64,000 nt of DNA from Clostridia bacterium (GTDB lineage: Bacteria; Bacillota; Clostridia; Christensenellales; Aristaeellaceae): NCBI GenBank assembly GCA_017481825.1, contig JAFUOR010000004.1:22036-86035 (forward strand). Reading direction: 5' to 3'. A model generated the notes under the pieces. The model was not told where the DNA came from and did no database searches. It saw nothing but the letters and a program-made list of their open reading frames with translations. Made by a program: the position numbers and the translations under genes. Below, in pieces: positions 51,221 to 59,022 of the stretch. Within the stretch, counting starts at the first letter, position 1; every line of letters starts with the position of its first letter.

Positions 51221-52114
51221 ATGACGAAAGAAACGAATGTGACCATGCATGCCAAAGACATGCAGCAGGTTTCCGTGCGGCAGAAGGTCATCAAGGCCCT
51301 CTCGCTTGCCGGAACCTACCTCTTCCTCGCCCTGATGGCGGTGATCGTGCTCTTCCCGTTCTATTGGATGATCATTTCCTCCCTCAAATCGCTGGATGAG
51401 TATCGCATGTCCACGCCGACCTTCTGGCCGCAGATCATCATGCTGACCAACTACGTGGACGCCTTCACCACCGCCAATCTGGGCCAGCTGTTCCTCAACA
51501 CCATGTATGTGGGCCTGGTATCCACGATTCTGTCGCTTTTTATCACCATCCTGACGGCCTTTGCCTTTGCGCGCCTTGAGTTCAAGGGCAAGGAGACGCT
51601 CTTTGCGCTTTTGCTGGCCACGATGATGATCCCCGGTGAGCTGTTCACCATCACCAATTATTCCACCGTCACCACCCTGGGCTGGATCAACACCTACACC
51701 GTGCTGATCGTTCCCTTCCTGGTGAGCGTGTTCTACATCTACCTCCTGCGCCAGAACTTCCTGCAGATTCCCAACGAGCTGTATCTGGCCGCGAAGGTGG
51801 ACGGCACGAAGGATTGGAAGTACCTGTGGAAGGTCATGGTGCCCCTGTCCCTGCCTACGCTGATCTCCATCACCATCCTCAAGATGATGGGTGCGTGGAA
51901 CTCCTACATCTGGCCCCGTCTGGTGGCCAATGACGAGGCGCACCGCATGATCACCAATGGTCTGCGCAACGCCTTCACCGAAACCAGCGGCGATGTGAAT
52001 TATCCCGTGCAGATGGCGGCCGTTGCGCTGGTCAGCGCGCCCCTGTTCCTGGTCTTCGTGTTCCTGCGCAAGTACATCATGAGCGGTGTGAGCCGCAGCG
52101 GCATCAAGGGTTAA
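51221..52114 (+). CDS. ABC importer permease (MalG/UgpE-like)
   Basis: A 297-residue membrane protein with six helices and the EAA loop AAKVDGTKDWKYLWKVMVPL. It pairs with the preceding permease, 10 bases upstream. A hairpin follows the stop, before the solute-binding protein gene. Confidence 0.92.
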   Translation: MTKETNVTMHAKDMQQVSVRQKVIKALSLAGTYLFLALMAVIVLFPFYWMIISSLKSLDEYRMSTPTFWPQIIMLTNYVDAFTTANLGQLFLNTMYVGLVSTILSLFITILTAFAFARLEFKGKETLFALLLATMMIPGELFTITNYSTVTTLGWINTYTVLIVPFLVSVFYIYLLRQNFLQIPNELYLAAKVDGTKDWKYLWKVMVPLSLPTLISITILKMMGAWNSYIWPRLVANDEAHRMITNGLRNAFTETSGDVNYPVQMAAVALVSAPLFLVFVFLRKYIMSGVSRSGIKG

Positions 52115-52133
52115 AAGGCGAAATTGCCTTTAA
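52111..52133 (+). promoter_or_regulatory. Stem-loop between permease and solute-binding protein genes
   Basis: TTAAAGGC-like stem AAAGGC / GCCTTT with a 6-base loop, no T run. Such stems often protect a transcript end and allow more binding protein than permease to be made. Confidence 0.4.
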
Positions 52134-52174
52134 CTATACGGTAACCCCAACGAAAGAAAGGACGGTAAACTTTA

Positions 52175-53566
52175 ATGAAGAAGCTCCTCTCCATTACCCT
52201 GGCGGTTGCGCTGATTCTGACCTCCATGCTGGGTCTGACCACTGCCTCCGCCGAAGATTTCTCCGCCGGCTACAATGGCGAAGAAGTTACCATCACCTTC
52301 TACCACACCATGGGCTCCAACCTGACCACCGTGCTGGATGCCTACATTGCTGAGTTCAACACCATGTACCCCAACATCCATGTGGAGTACACCGCTGTTG
52401 GCGGCTATGACGACGTGCGCGATCAGATCTCTACCGAGATCACAGTCGGCAACCAGCCCAACATCGCCTACTGCTATCAGGATCACGTGGCCATGTACAA
52501 CCTGGCCAAGGCTGTGCAGCCCCTGGACAGCCTGATTGACAGCCAGGCTACGGTGACCCTTGCGGATGGCACCACCCAGATTCTGGGCCTGACTGAGGAG
52601 CAGAAGGCCGACTTCATCGAGGGCTACTACAATGAGGGCCGTCAGTTCGGCGATGGCCTGATGTACACCATGCCCCTGTCCAAGTCCACCGAGGTTCTGT
52701 ACTACAACAAGACCTTCTTCGACGCCAACGGCCTGACCGTGCCCACCACCTGGGACGAGATGGAAGCTGTGTGCGCCAAGATCAAGGAGATCGATCCCCA
52801 GTCCATCCCGCTGGGCTATGACTCTGAGGCCAACTGGTTCATCACCATGGCTGAGCAGTATGGCTCTGAGTACACCAGCGCCACCGAGCCTCACTTCCTC
52901 TTTGACAACGAGACCAACCGTGCCTTTGTCAAGCGCTTCCGCGAGTGGTATGAGGCGGGCTACCTGACCACCCAGACCCTCTACGGCGCTTACACCTCCG
53001 GCCTGTTTACCTCCACCACCGAGACCAAGTCCTACATGTCCATCGGCTCCTCTGCCGGCGCGACCTATCAGCGTCCTGCTGCCAATGCCGATGGCAGCTA
53101 TCCCTTCGAGGTCGGCATCGCCACCATTCCCCAGGTGAGCGCTGACAACAAGAAGGTCATCTCCCAGGGCCCCAGCGTCTGCATCTTCAAGAAGCGCAAC
53201 ACGCAGGAAGTCATCGCCTCCTGGCTGTTCGTGAAGTACCTGACCACCACCGTCGAGTTCCAGGCTGAGTTCTCCATGGCCTCCGGCTACGTGCCCGTCC
53301 TCAAGAGCGTTGCCGAGAATCCCGTGTATGCTGATTTCCTTGCCAAGGCCGACGGCGGCAATTACGTGTCCGCCCTGTCCGCCAAGGTTTGTCTGGAGCA
53401 GGCCGACGCGTACTACACCTCTCCCGCCTTCAACGGCTCCTCTCAGGCCCGTGATCAGGTTGGCAATCTGCTGTGTGCCAGCCTGTCCGGCGTTGGCGAT
53501 GCAGATGCTGTGATCGATGCTGCTTTCGAGAAGGCCATCGAGGAGTGCGAATACGCCACCTGGTAA
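52175..53566 (+). CDS. Extracellular solute-binding protein of the CUT1 importer, no lipobox
   Basis: A 463-residue binding protein (family 1 type: EEVTITFYHTMG, STEVLYYNKTFFDANGL, PTTWDEME). The signal peptide (1-26) ends TASA before Glu and contains no Cys, so it should be cut by signal peptidase I and not lipid-anchored. Gram-positive binding proteins are normally lipoproteins; a free protein fits a diderm envelope or another form of retention. The substrate is unknown: sugar-like by family, but the neighbouring nuclease raises nucleosides or nucleotide sugars as options. AGAAAGGACGG precedes the start. Confidence 0.92.
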   Translation: MKKLLSITLAVALILTSMLGLTTASAEDFSAGYNGEEVTITFYHTMGSNLTTVLDAYIAEFNTMYPNIHVEYTAVGGYDDVRDQISTEITVGNQPNIAYCYQDHVAMYNLAKAVQPLDSLIDSQATVTLADGTTQILGLTEEQKADFIEGYYNEGRQFGDGLMYTMPLSKSTEVLYYNKTFFDANGLTVPTTWDEMEAVCAKIKEIDPQSIPLGYDSEANWFITMAEQYGSEYTSATEPHFLFDNETNRAFVKRFREWYEAGYLTTQTLYGAYTSGLFTSTTETKSYMSIGSSAGATYQRPAANADGSYPFEVGIATIPQVSADNKKVISQGPSVCIFKKRNTQEVIASWLFVKYLTTTVEFQAEFSMASGYVPVLKSVAENPVYADFLAKADGGNYVSALSAKVCLEQADAYYTSPAFNGSSQARDQVGNLLCASLSGVGDADAVIDAAFEKAIEECEYATW

Positions 53567-53580
53567 GATGGACTGAAAGT

Positions 53581-54891
53581 ATGAAGACCATCAAGCAATT
53601 CCTGTCATTGATCCTGTGCCTGCTGCTGGCGCTCTCCGCCGTCCCTGCGATGGCGGAGGCTCCTGCGGAGTCCATCGACTATGCAGGTCAGCTCAGGCTT
53701 AACATGGCCTCTGAAACCGTGAAGGCGGAGGTCACCGTAAAGACCTTTGTTGACGGTGACACGACTCACTTCAACGTATCCACGGACATTGCCGAGACCG
53801 GTGTGCTCAAGGCGCGCTATCTGGCCGTCAACACCCCGGAGACCACTGGCAAGATCGAGGAATACGGCAAGAAGGCCGCGGCCTTCACCAGGGAGAAGCT
53901 GTCCAGCGCGACCTCCATTATCGTGGAGTCTGACAACGGACAGTGGAACCTTGATTCCACTGGCGGACGCTATCTGGTCTGGGTTTGGTACAAGCCCGAG
54001 GGTGCAAGCGATTATCGCTGCCTGAACCTTGAGCTGCTTCAAAACGGCCTGTGCATCGCCAATTCCACGGCGAACAACCGCTACGGCAGCACCTGCATGG
54101 CGGCGCTCAACCAGGCCAAGACCGAAAAGCTCAACGTCTACTCCGGCCAGAAGGACCCGGATTTCTACTACGGCTCGGCCGTGGAAATGACCCTCAAGGA
54201 GCTACGCACGAATCTGGAGACCTACAACGGTGTGAAAGTGGCGTTCAACGGCATTGTGACCATGAACAGCAATCAGGCCGTGTATGTGGAGGATTACGAC
54301 GCGGAGACCGGGCTGTATTTCGGCATGTCCGTGTACTATGGCTACGGCATGTCGGGCGCAGGTCTGGACATTCTGCAGGTGGGCAATGAGGTTCGCATTG
54401 TGGGTACGCTGCAGTACTACGAGGCGGGCGGTACCTGGCAGGTGTCGGGTCTGACCTACCGCATGATGAAGCCCAAGGATCCCGGCAACATCCAGAAGCT
54501 CTCCGACGGTCACAGCGCTGCCTATGCCCTCACGCAGGCGGATACCTTTGTGAACGGCAAGGTCGCCATCCAGACCGAGGACGCATCCATGACCTTCGAC
54601 TACGCCGCGCTGGCCATGGCCACCTCGGTGGAGATGAAGGGCCTTACCGTCAGGGATGTGTACACCACGCTGAACGAGGACAGCTCCTCCTTCGGCGCGA
54701 TGACCATGACCTGTGAAGCAGAAGGCGTGACGGTGCTTGTCCGCACGGAGCCCCTCTTTGAAAACGGCGCTCTCATCACGAAGGAACGCTACATCGGCAA
54801 GACCATCGACGTCAAGGGCGTGGTGGACTTCTACGATGGCGCGTACCAGGTGAAGGTGCTGACCCCGGAAAACATCACCATCCACGAATAA
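53581..54891 (+). CDS. Secreted staphylococcal-nuclease-like protein with OB-like C-terminal domains
   Basis: A 436-residue exported protein, signal peptide 1-25 (cut after AMA). Residues 50-165 match the SNase fold: DGDT with Asp60, Arg79, Glu87 and Arg130 stand for Asp21, Arg35, Glu43 and Arg87 of the Staphylococcus enzyme; the Ca ligand Asp40 is Asn84, as in other homologues with an NTPE motif. About 195-300 looks like an OB fold (KVAFNGIVTM, GNEVRIVGTLQY) and a further beta domain ends the protein. It likely cuts DNA or RNA outside the cell. It follows the binding-protein gene by 14 bases, so is probably cotranscribed. Confidence 0.88.
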   Translation: MKTIKQFLSLILCLLLALSAVPAMAEAPAESIDYAGQLRLNMASETVKAEVTVKTFVDGDTTHFNVSTDIAETGVLKARYLAVNTPETTGKIEEYGKKAAAFTREKLSSATSIIVESDNGQWNLDSTGGRYLVWVWYKPEGASDYRCLNLELLQNGLCIANSTANNRYGSTCMAALNQAKTEKLNVYSGQKDPDFYYGSAVEMTLKELRTNLETYNGVKVAFNGIVTMNSNQAVYVEDYDAETGLYFGMSVYYGYGMSGAGLDILQVGNEVRIVGTLQYYEAGGTWQVSGLTYRMMKPKDPGNIQKLSDGHSAAYALTQADTFVNGKVAIQTEDASMTFDYAALAMATSVEMKGLTVRDVYTTLNEDSSSFGAMTMTCEAEGVTVLVRTEPLFENGALITKERYIGKTIDVKGVVDFYDGAYQVKVLTPENITIHE

Positions 54892-54912
54892 AGACAAAAG
54901 GAGCCATTGACT

Positions 54913-56232
54913 ATGAAGAAGTTGCTCTCTTTGATCACTGTGCTGGCCCTGTGCATGACGGCCTGTGTGGCTGTGGCTGAGCCTGCGGCGGTGACGGACG
55001 CTGACCTGAAGGCTGCTCGCTCCTACCTGAACATGATGTACAAGAACAGCCCTGAGACCACCATGACTGACTACACTGTGGTCAGCAAGGTTGTCATTGG
55101 TGACAAGGAATTCCCCATCGAATGGACGGTTGACTCCGAGACCGTCAAGATCGTCCCCGGCGACCTCACCACCATCGACGTGGATGAGAAGAACCCCGAG
55201 GAGGTCACCTACACCCTGACCGCCACCATGAAGAACGAAGCCGGCGAGATCGTGTCCCTGTCCTTCAAGCACAAGGTGCCCGCCGCGCTGATCCTGGAAG
55301 GCCTGAGCTACGAGGAGATCGTGGCTGCTGCCTACACCCTGGAGGACGGCCTGGCTATGGAAGAGACCCAGCGTCTCTACGGCACTGTTGTGGCCATCCC
55401 CACCGTGTGGAGCGAGGAGTATCAGAACATCACAGTCAACATCCAGATCGGCGATCTGGTGGATCAGCCCATCCAGTGCTACCGCCTGAGCGGCGAGGGC
55501 GCCAAGGATCTGAAGGTTGGCGATAAGATCACCGTTGAGGGCATCCTCAAGAACTACAAGGGCACCATCGAGTTCGACAAGGGCTGCGTGCTGGTCGGCT
55601 ATGGCGAGATTGTGTCCCAGCAGGGCATTCTGGATGCTGCCTACAAGCTTGAGGATGGCGTGGCCATGACTGCTCCCACCGCGCTGGCTGGCGAGATCGT
55701 GTCCATCGACACCGTTTACTCTGAGGAGTACAAGAACATCACCGTGACCATCGTGTGCGATGGCAAGACCGAGCAGAAGATCCAGTGCTACCGCCTCAAG
55801 GGCGAAGGCGCTGCGACCCTGGCTGTGGGCGACAAGATCGGCGTGTATGGCACCATCAAGAACTACAAGGGCACCATCGAGTTCGATTCCGGCTGCCAGC
55901 TGATCCCCTATGATGCTGCTGCCATGGTCCGTACTGTGCTGAGTGCCTACACCCTCGAGGATGGCCTGGCCATGAATGACACCGCCACCCTGACCGGCGT
56001 GATCCACAACATCCCCACCGCCTACTCTGAGGAGTACAAGAACATCACCGTTGACATCACCGTGGCTGGCATGGCTGACTACCCCATCCAGTGCTACCGC
56101 CTCTCCGGCGAGGGCGCTGCCGAGCTGGCTGTTGGCGATACCATCACCGTGACCGGTACCATCAAGAACTACAAGGGCACCATCGAGTTCGACAAGGGCT
56201 GCACCCTTGACGCCGTGGTGAAGGCCGAGTAA
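54913..56232 (+). CDS. Secreted protein with three tandem OB-like repeats
   Basis: A 439-residue exported protein. The signal (1-22) could be cut after AVA, or be lipidated at Cys18 (MTAC, imperfect lipobox). Residues 25-125 resemble an atrophied bacterial Ig domain. Then come three near-identical units of about 87 residues with a 102-residue period, each beginning AYTLEDGLAM or a close variant, with SEEYKNITV, IQCYRLSGEGA, VGDKITV and NYKGTIEFDKGC. The fold reads as an OB barrel. It may bind nucleic acid or sugar at the surface. ATG 54913 follows AAAGGAG; the TTG six bases earlier is unlikely. Confidence 0.8.
   Translation: MKKLLSLITVLALCMTACVAVAEPAAVTDADLKAARSYLNMMYKNSPETTMTDYTVVSKVVIGDKEFPIEWTVDSETVKIVPGDLTTIDVDEKNPEEVTYTLTATMKNEAGEIVSLSFKHKVPAALILEGLSYEEIVAAAYTLEDGLAMEETQRLYGTVVAIPTVWSEEYQNITVNIQIGDLVDQPIQCYRLSGEGAKDLKVGDKITVEGILKNYKGTIEFDKGCVLVGYGEIVSQQGILDAAYKLEDGVAMTAPTALAGEIVSIDTVYSEEYKNITVTIVCDGKTEQKIQCYRLKGEGAATLAVGDKIGVYGTIKNYKGTIEFDSGCQLIPYDAAAMVRTVLSAYTLEDGLAMNDTATLTGVIHNIPTAYSEEYKNITVDITVAGMADYPIQCYRLSGEGAAELAVGDTITVTGTIKNYKGTIEFDKGCTLDAVVKAE
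55330..56208 (+). repeat. Three in-frame repeats encoding OB-like domains
   Basis: Units lie at about 55330-55593, 55639-55902 and 55945-56208. The protein-level identity is high, and DNA runs such as AAGAACTACAAGGGCACC are kept exactly, so the copies are recent or are kept alike by recombination. Confidence 0.88.
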
Positions 56233-56318
56233 CCAGGGGCTTTACCCTCGCCCCTAAGACCCCTTCTCGCGATCGAGTTGACTCATCTTTTGGAGTACGC
56301 GCGCGTGTTATGGGGGAG
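56233..56318 (-). repeat. Dispersed intergenic repeat, short copy C
   Basis: Read on the minus strand, it has ACACGCGCGCG, then GTCAACTCGATCGCGA, then AAGGGGTCTTAGGGGCGA, matching the 3' half of copies A and B; the 5' half is missing. It sits directly after the OB-repeat gene stop. Confidence 0.75.
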
Positions 56319-56331
56319 GGACGGAAATAGT

Positions 56332-56372
56332 AAGAGAGCCGCATCTGTTTGTGGATGCGGCTCTCGTTTTGT
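56332..56372. terminator. Bidirectional intrinsic terminator
   Basis: GAGAGCCGCATC / GATGCGGCTCTC hairpin and T-rich tail between the convergent OB-repeat and surE genes. Confidence 0.88.
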
Positions 56373-57089
56373 TTATAGCAGCTTGTTCAGCACTGTCCAG
56401 TCTGTCCGATCGAAGGTCAGAGGCGTGATGGAAATGTGCCGGTGATGAAGCGTGGCGTTGGTGTCAAGGGTTTCATCGTCGGTGTTAGCCCAGATACATT
56501 TGCCCATGGGGCGGTAATGGTCGTTGTCTTCGGGTGCAAAATCGTCGGAGTAGTAAGGGCCGCCCTGATGGGTGAAGCGGATTTCGCCGGTGGTCTGCAC
56601 GGGGATGTTGACATTCCACACATCGCCCTTGCTGAGCAGCTCATGCCCGGTGATGAAGTCCCACACCGTGTCAAGGTATTGCTCCGCCGTCTCGAAGGTG
56701 AAGAAGTCTGTGGACAGGGCGATGGCCTTAACGCCCAGGGCAGCGGCCTCAAAGGCGGCGCTGACTGTGCCGGAATAGATGATGTCCCGTCCGATGTTCA
56801 AACCTTTGTTGATGCCCGAGAACACCAGATCGAACTGCTCATGGTTGCCCAGAATCGCCAGCCGGACGCAGTCTGCCGGGGTGGAGTCCACCGCATAGGC
56901 CTTCACGCCTGTAGGATGAGCGACCTCCTTCATCTCGAAGGATTTGTGGATTTCGATGGCGTGGCTCTTGGCGCTCTGTTCGACCTTGGGGGCGTAGATG
57001 ACGACCTCTCCCAGCCTTTTGGCCCAGTTGACCAGAATGCTCAGGCCTTCGCCCCAAATGCCGTCGTCGTTGGTGATGCAAATTCTCAT
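56373..57089 (-). CDS. surE: 5'/3'-nucleotidase SurE
   Basis: A 238-residue cytoplasmic metal-dependent phosphatase for nucleoside monophosphates and short polyphosphates. Motifs: ITNDDG (metal Asp pair), QSAKSHA with the metal Ser, and SGINKGLNIGRD with the metal Asn. ATG 57089 was chosen because it overlaps the upstream stop (ATGA) and follows GAGGG. Last gene of the dGTPase / DHH / DHH / surE operon. Confidence 0.93.
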   Translation of the reverse strand: MRICITNDDGIWGEGLSILVNWAKRLGEVVIYAPKVEQSAKSHAIEIHKSFEMKEVAHPTGVKAYAVDSTPADCVRLAILGNHEQFDLVFSGINKGLNIGRDIIYSGTVSAAFEAAALGVKAIALSTDFFTFETAEQYLDTVWDFITGHELLSKGDVWNVNIPVQTTGEIRFTHQGGPYYSDDFAPEDNDHYRPMGKCIWANTDDETLDTNATLHHRHISITPLTFDRTDWTVLNKLL

Positions 57090-58066
57090 AGCCATCCCTC
57101 GTGCGTTTCTTTGTATTCTTTGATGTGCGCATCTGCGTCGCGGATGAGCGAGCACATTTCGTCCGCGCTGTAAACGGTCGCGCCGCTGGCGCAGGCGTGT
57201 CCGCCGCCGCGGTATTTTTCCGCGATGGTGTTGATGGTGGCAAAGCGGGAGCGGAGGCGCACGCGGATGGCTCCGTCATCGCTGTCAATGAAGGCCAGCC
57301 AGCACAGCACGCCGCGGATATCGCTCAGGTAGGAGATGGCGGCGCTGGCGCTCTCAAAGGTCAGGCCGAAGCGCTGCTGCATCTCCCGGGTGATGTGCAC
57401 ATAGGCCACGCCGTTTTCCGTCACCTGCATCTGATCGTAGATATGCGCCTTGAATTTGAGAGAAGCGAAGTCCCGCAGGTACAGTTGGGCGTAGAGGCGC
57501 TCGGTGTCAATGCCCTGATCAAGCATCAGCCCGGCCAGGCGCAGCGTATCGCCCTTCACCCCCTCGTATTCAAAGCGCCCGGAGTCCGTTACCATGCCCG
57601 TGTAGATGCAGCTGGCGGTATGGCTGTCGATGGCCAGTTCATCGCGGAAGGTCTCGTAGAAGGCGGCGATCATCTCGCAGGCCGAGGAGCGGCTGTCCTC
57701 CACCCAGTTGATATGCCCATAGGGCTCGCGCTCAATGTGGTGGTCGATCTTGATGATTTCCCGGCACATTTTGTAGCGCTGGTCGGAGATGCGGTTGCTG
57801 CTGCCCACATCGATCACGATGGCCAGGGCGTCTGCGAAGTCCCCGTCGGGGATAGCCGCCTCGTCCGGGCCGAGAAAGGCCAGGTAGTCCGAGTGCTGCG
57901 TATCGGCGATGCGCACATCCTTCTGGGGGTAGGTGAGGGTCAGCAGGCCCTCCAGGCCCTTCGTTGCGCCCACGCAGTCGCCGTCCAGGCGGATATGGCG
58001 GAAGAGCAGGATGCGGTCATAGGCTTTGATCCGCTCAAGGATTACGTTCATTACGGATGTGTTCAT
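57086..58066 (-). CDS. DHH/DHHA1 phosphoesterase, NrnA-like (second copy)
   Basis: A 326-residue manganese-type phosphoesterase with HIRLDGDCVGA, IDVGSS, the DHH motif in KIDHHIE, and the DHHA1 glycine-rich YRGGGHACASG. NrnA-type enzymes degrade very short RNA or DNA and dephosphorylate pAp. The first motif has RL where most have SP or RP, so activity could differ. Its start overlaps the previous gene's stop (TGATG). Confidence 0.88.
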   Translation of the reverse strand: MNTSVMNVILERIKAYDRILLFRHIRLDGDCVGATKGLEGLLTLTYPQKDVRIADTQHSDYLAFLGPDEAAIPDGDFADALAIVIDVGSSNRISDQRYKMCREIIKIDHHIEREPYGHINWVEDSRSSACEMIAAFYETFRDELAIDSHTASCIYTGMVTDSGRFEYEGVKGDTLRLAGLMLDQGIDTERLYAQLYLRDFASLKFKAHIYDQMQVTENGVAYVHITREMQQRFGLTFESASAAISYLSDIRGVLCWLAFIDSDDGAIRVRLRSRFATINTIAEKYRGGGHACASGATVYSADEMCSLIRDADAHIKEYKETHEGWL

Positions 58067-59007
58067 CAGGCTTCTCCTGTCATCAGCTGGTCAAGATCGT
58101 TAAGCATGGCCATGGCGGTCTCACGATCGGCAACGGTTGCGCCGCTGGCCTTCATATGTCCGCCGCCGCCATATTTTACGGCGATGGGGTTGATGTTGAA
58201 GCGGCTGGAGCGCAGCTCGCACAGCACGCCCTTCTCCGTTTCGGTGAAGTTCACCCAGATATCCACGCCGCGGATATCGTTCATCACGCCCACCATGCCG
58301 CGGGAAATGGCGAAGGTGTCTGCGCCGGATTGCGCCAGCTCCTCGCGGGAGGTATAGATATAGGCCACATGTGCCGGAGTGAACTGGATTTTCAGTGTGT
58401 ACTGGGCGCGGAGCTTCAGCTGCTCATAATCGCTGGCGTAGAGGTTACGGTAGATTTCGTTTGTGTCGATGGGCTGCTCCAGCAGAAAGGCTGCCAGACG
58501 CATGGTCTGAGCGCTGGTGGAATCGTAGCGGAAGCGCCCGGAGTCCGTCACCATGCCCGTGTAGAGGGAGGTCGCCGCCAGCAGCGAGGGCCTCCAGCCG
58601 CATTCCATGGCAAAGGCCGCGATGAGCCCGCAGCAGCTCTCGTAGGAGCTGTCGATGACCTCCACTGGGGCGATCTGCCCGCAGAACAGGTGATGGTCGA
58701 TGCGTGCCAGCGCCCTGGCGGTGGTGTAGCGCCCATCGCTGATCAGGTGCGTGGCGGAGGTATCCAGAATGATGGCCAGCGCCTCGGCGTAATCCTCGTC
58801 TGCGACCACGTCCATCACGCTGTCCGTCATGAAGGCGTAGCGGCCTGCTGCGTCGCCCACCATTAGCACGCGCTTATCGGGAAAGTTGTCCAGCAAAAGG
58901 TGCTTGAGTCCGATCTGGCTGCCCAGCGCGTCGCCATCAGGGCTGGTGTGGCGGTGGAGGATGATGGTGTTGTGGGACTGAATCAGGGAAAGAATCTGTT
59001 CAAACAT
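58066..59007 (-). CDS. DHH/DHHA1 phosphoesterase, NrnA-like (first copy)
   Basis: A 313-residue paralogue of the next gene, with the canonical HTSPDGDALGS motif, ILDTSATH, RIDHHLF and KYGGGGHMKASG. Likely a nanoRNase / pAp phosphatase. The two copies are clearly homologous but well diverged, so the duplication is not recent. It lies 15 bases after the dGTPase gene. Confidence 0.9.
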   Translation of the reverse strand: MFEQILSLIQSHNTIILHRHTSPDGDALGSQIGLKHLLLDNFPDKRVLMVGDAAGRYAFMTDSVMDVVADEDYAEALAIILDTSATHLISDGRYTTARALARIDHHLFCGQIAPVEVIDSSYESCCGLIAAFAMECGWRPSLLAATSLYTGMVTDSGRFRYDSTSAQTMRLAAFLLEQPIDTNEIYRNLYASDYEQLKLRAQYTLKIQFTPAHVAYIYTSREELAQSGADTFAISRGMVGVMNDIRGVDIWVNFTETEKGVLCELRSSRFNINPIAVKYGGGGHMKASGATVADRETAMAMLNDLDQLMTGEA

Positions 59008-59022
59008 GTGTACCTCGCTGTG

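Noticed and set aside
56240-56330. Coding potential in repeat copy C and in copies A and B
   Set aside because: Open frames there differ between copies in frame and sequence, so the DNA and not a protein is conserved.
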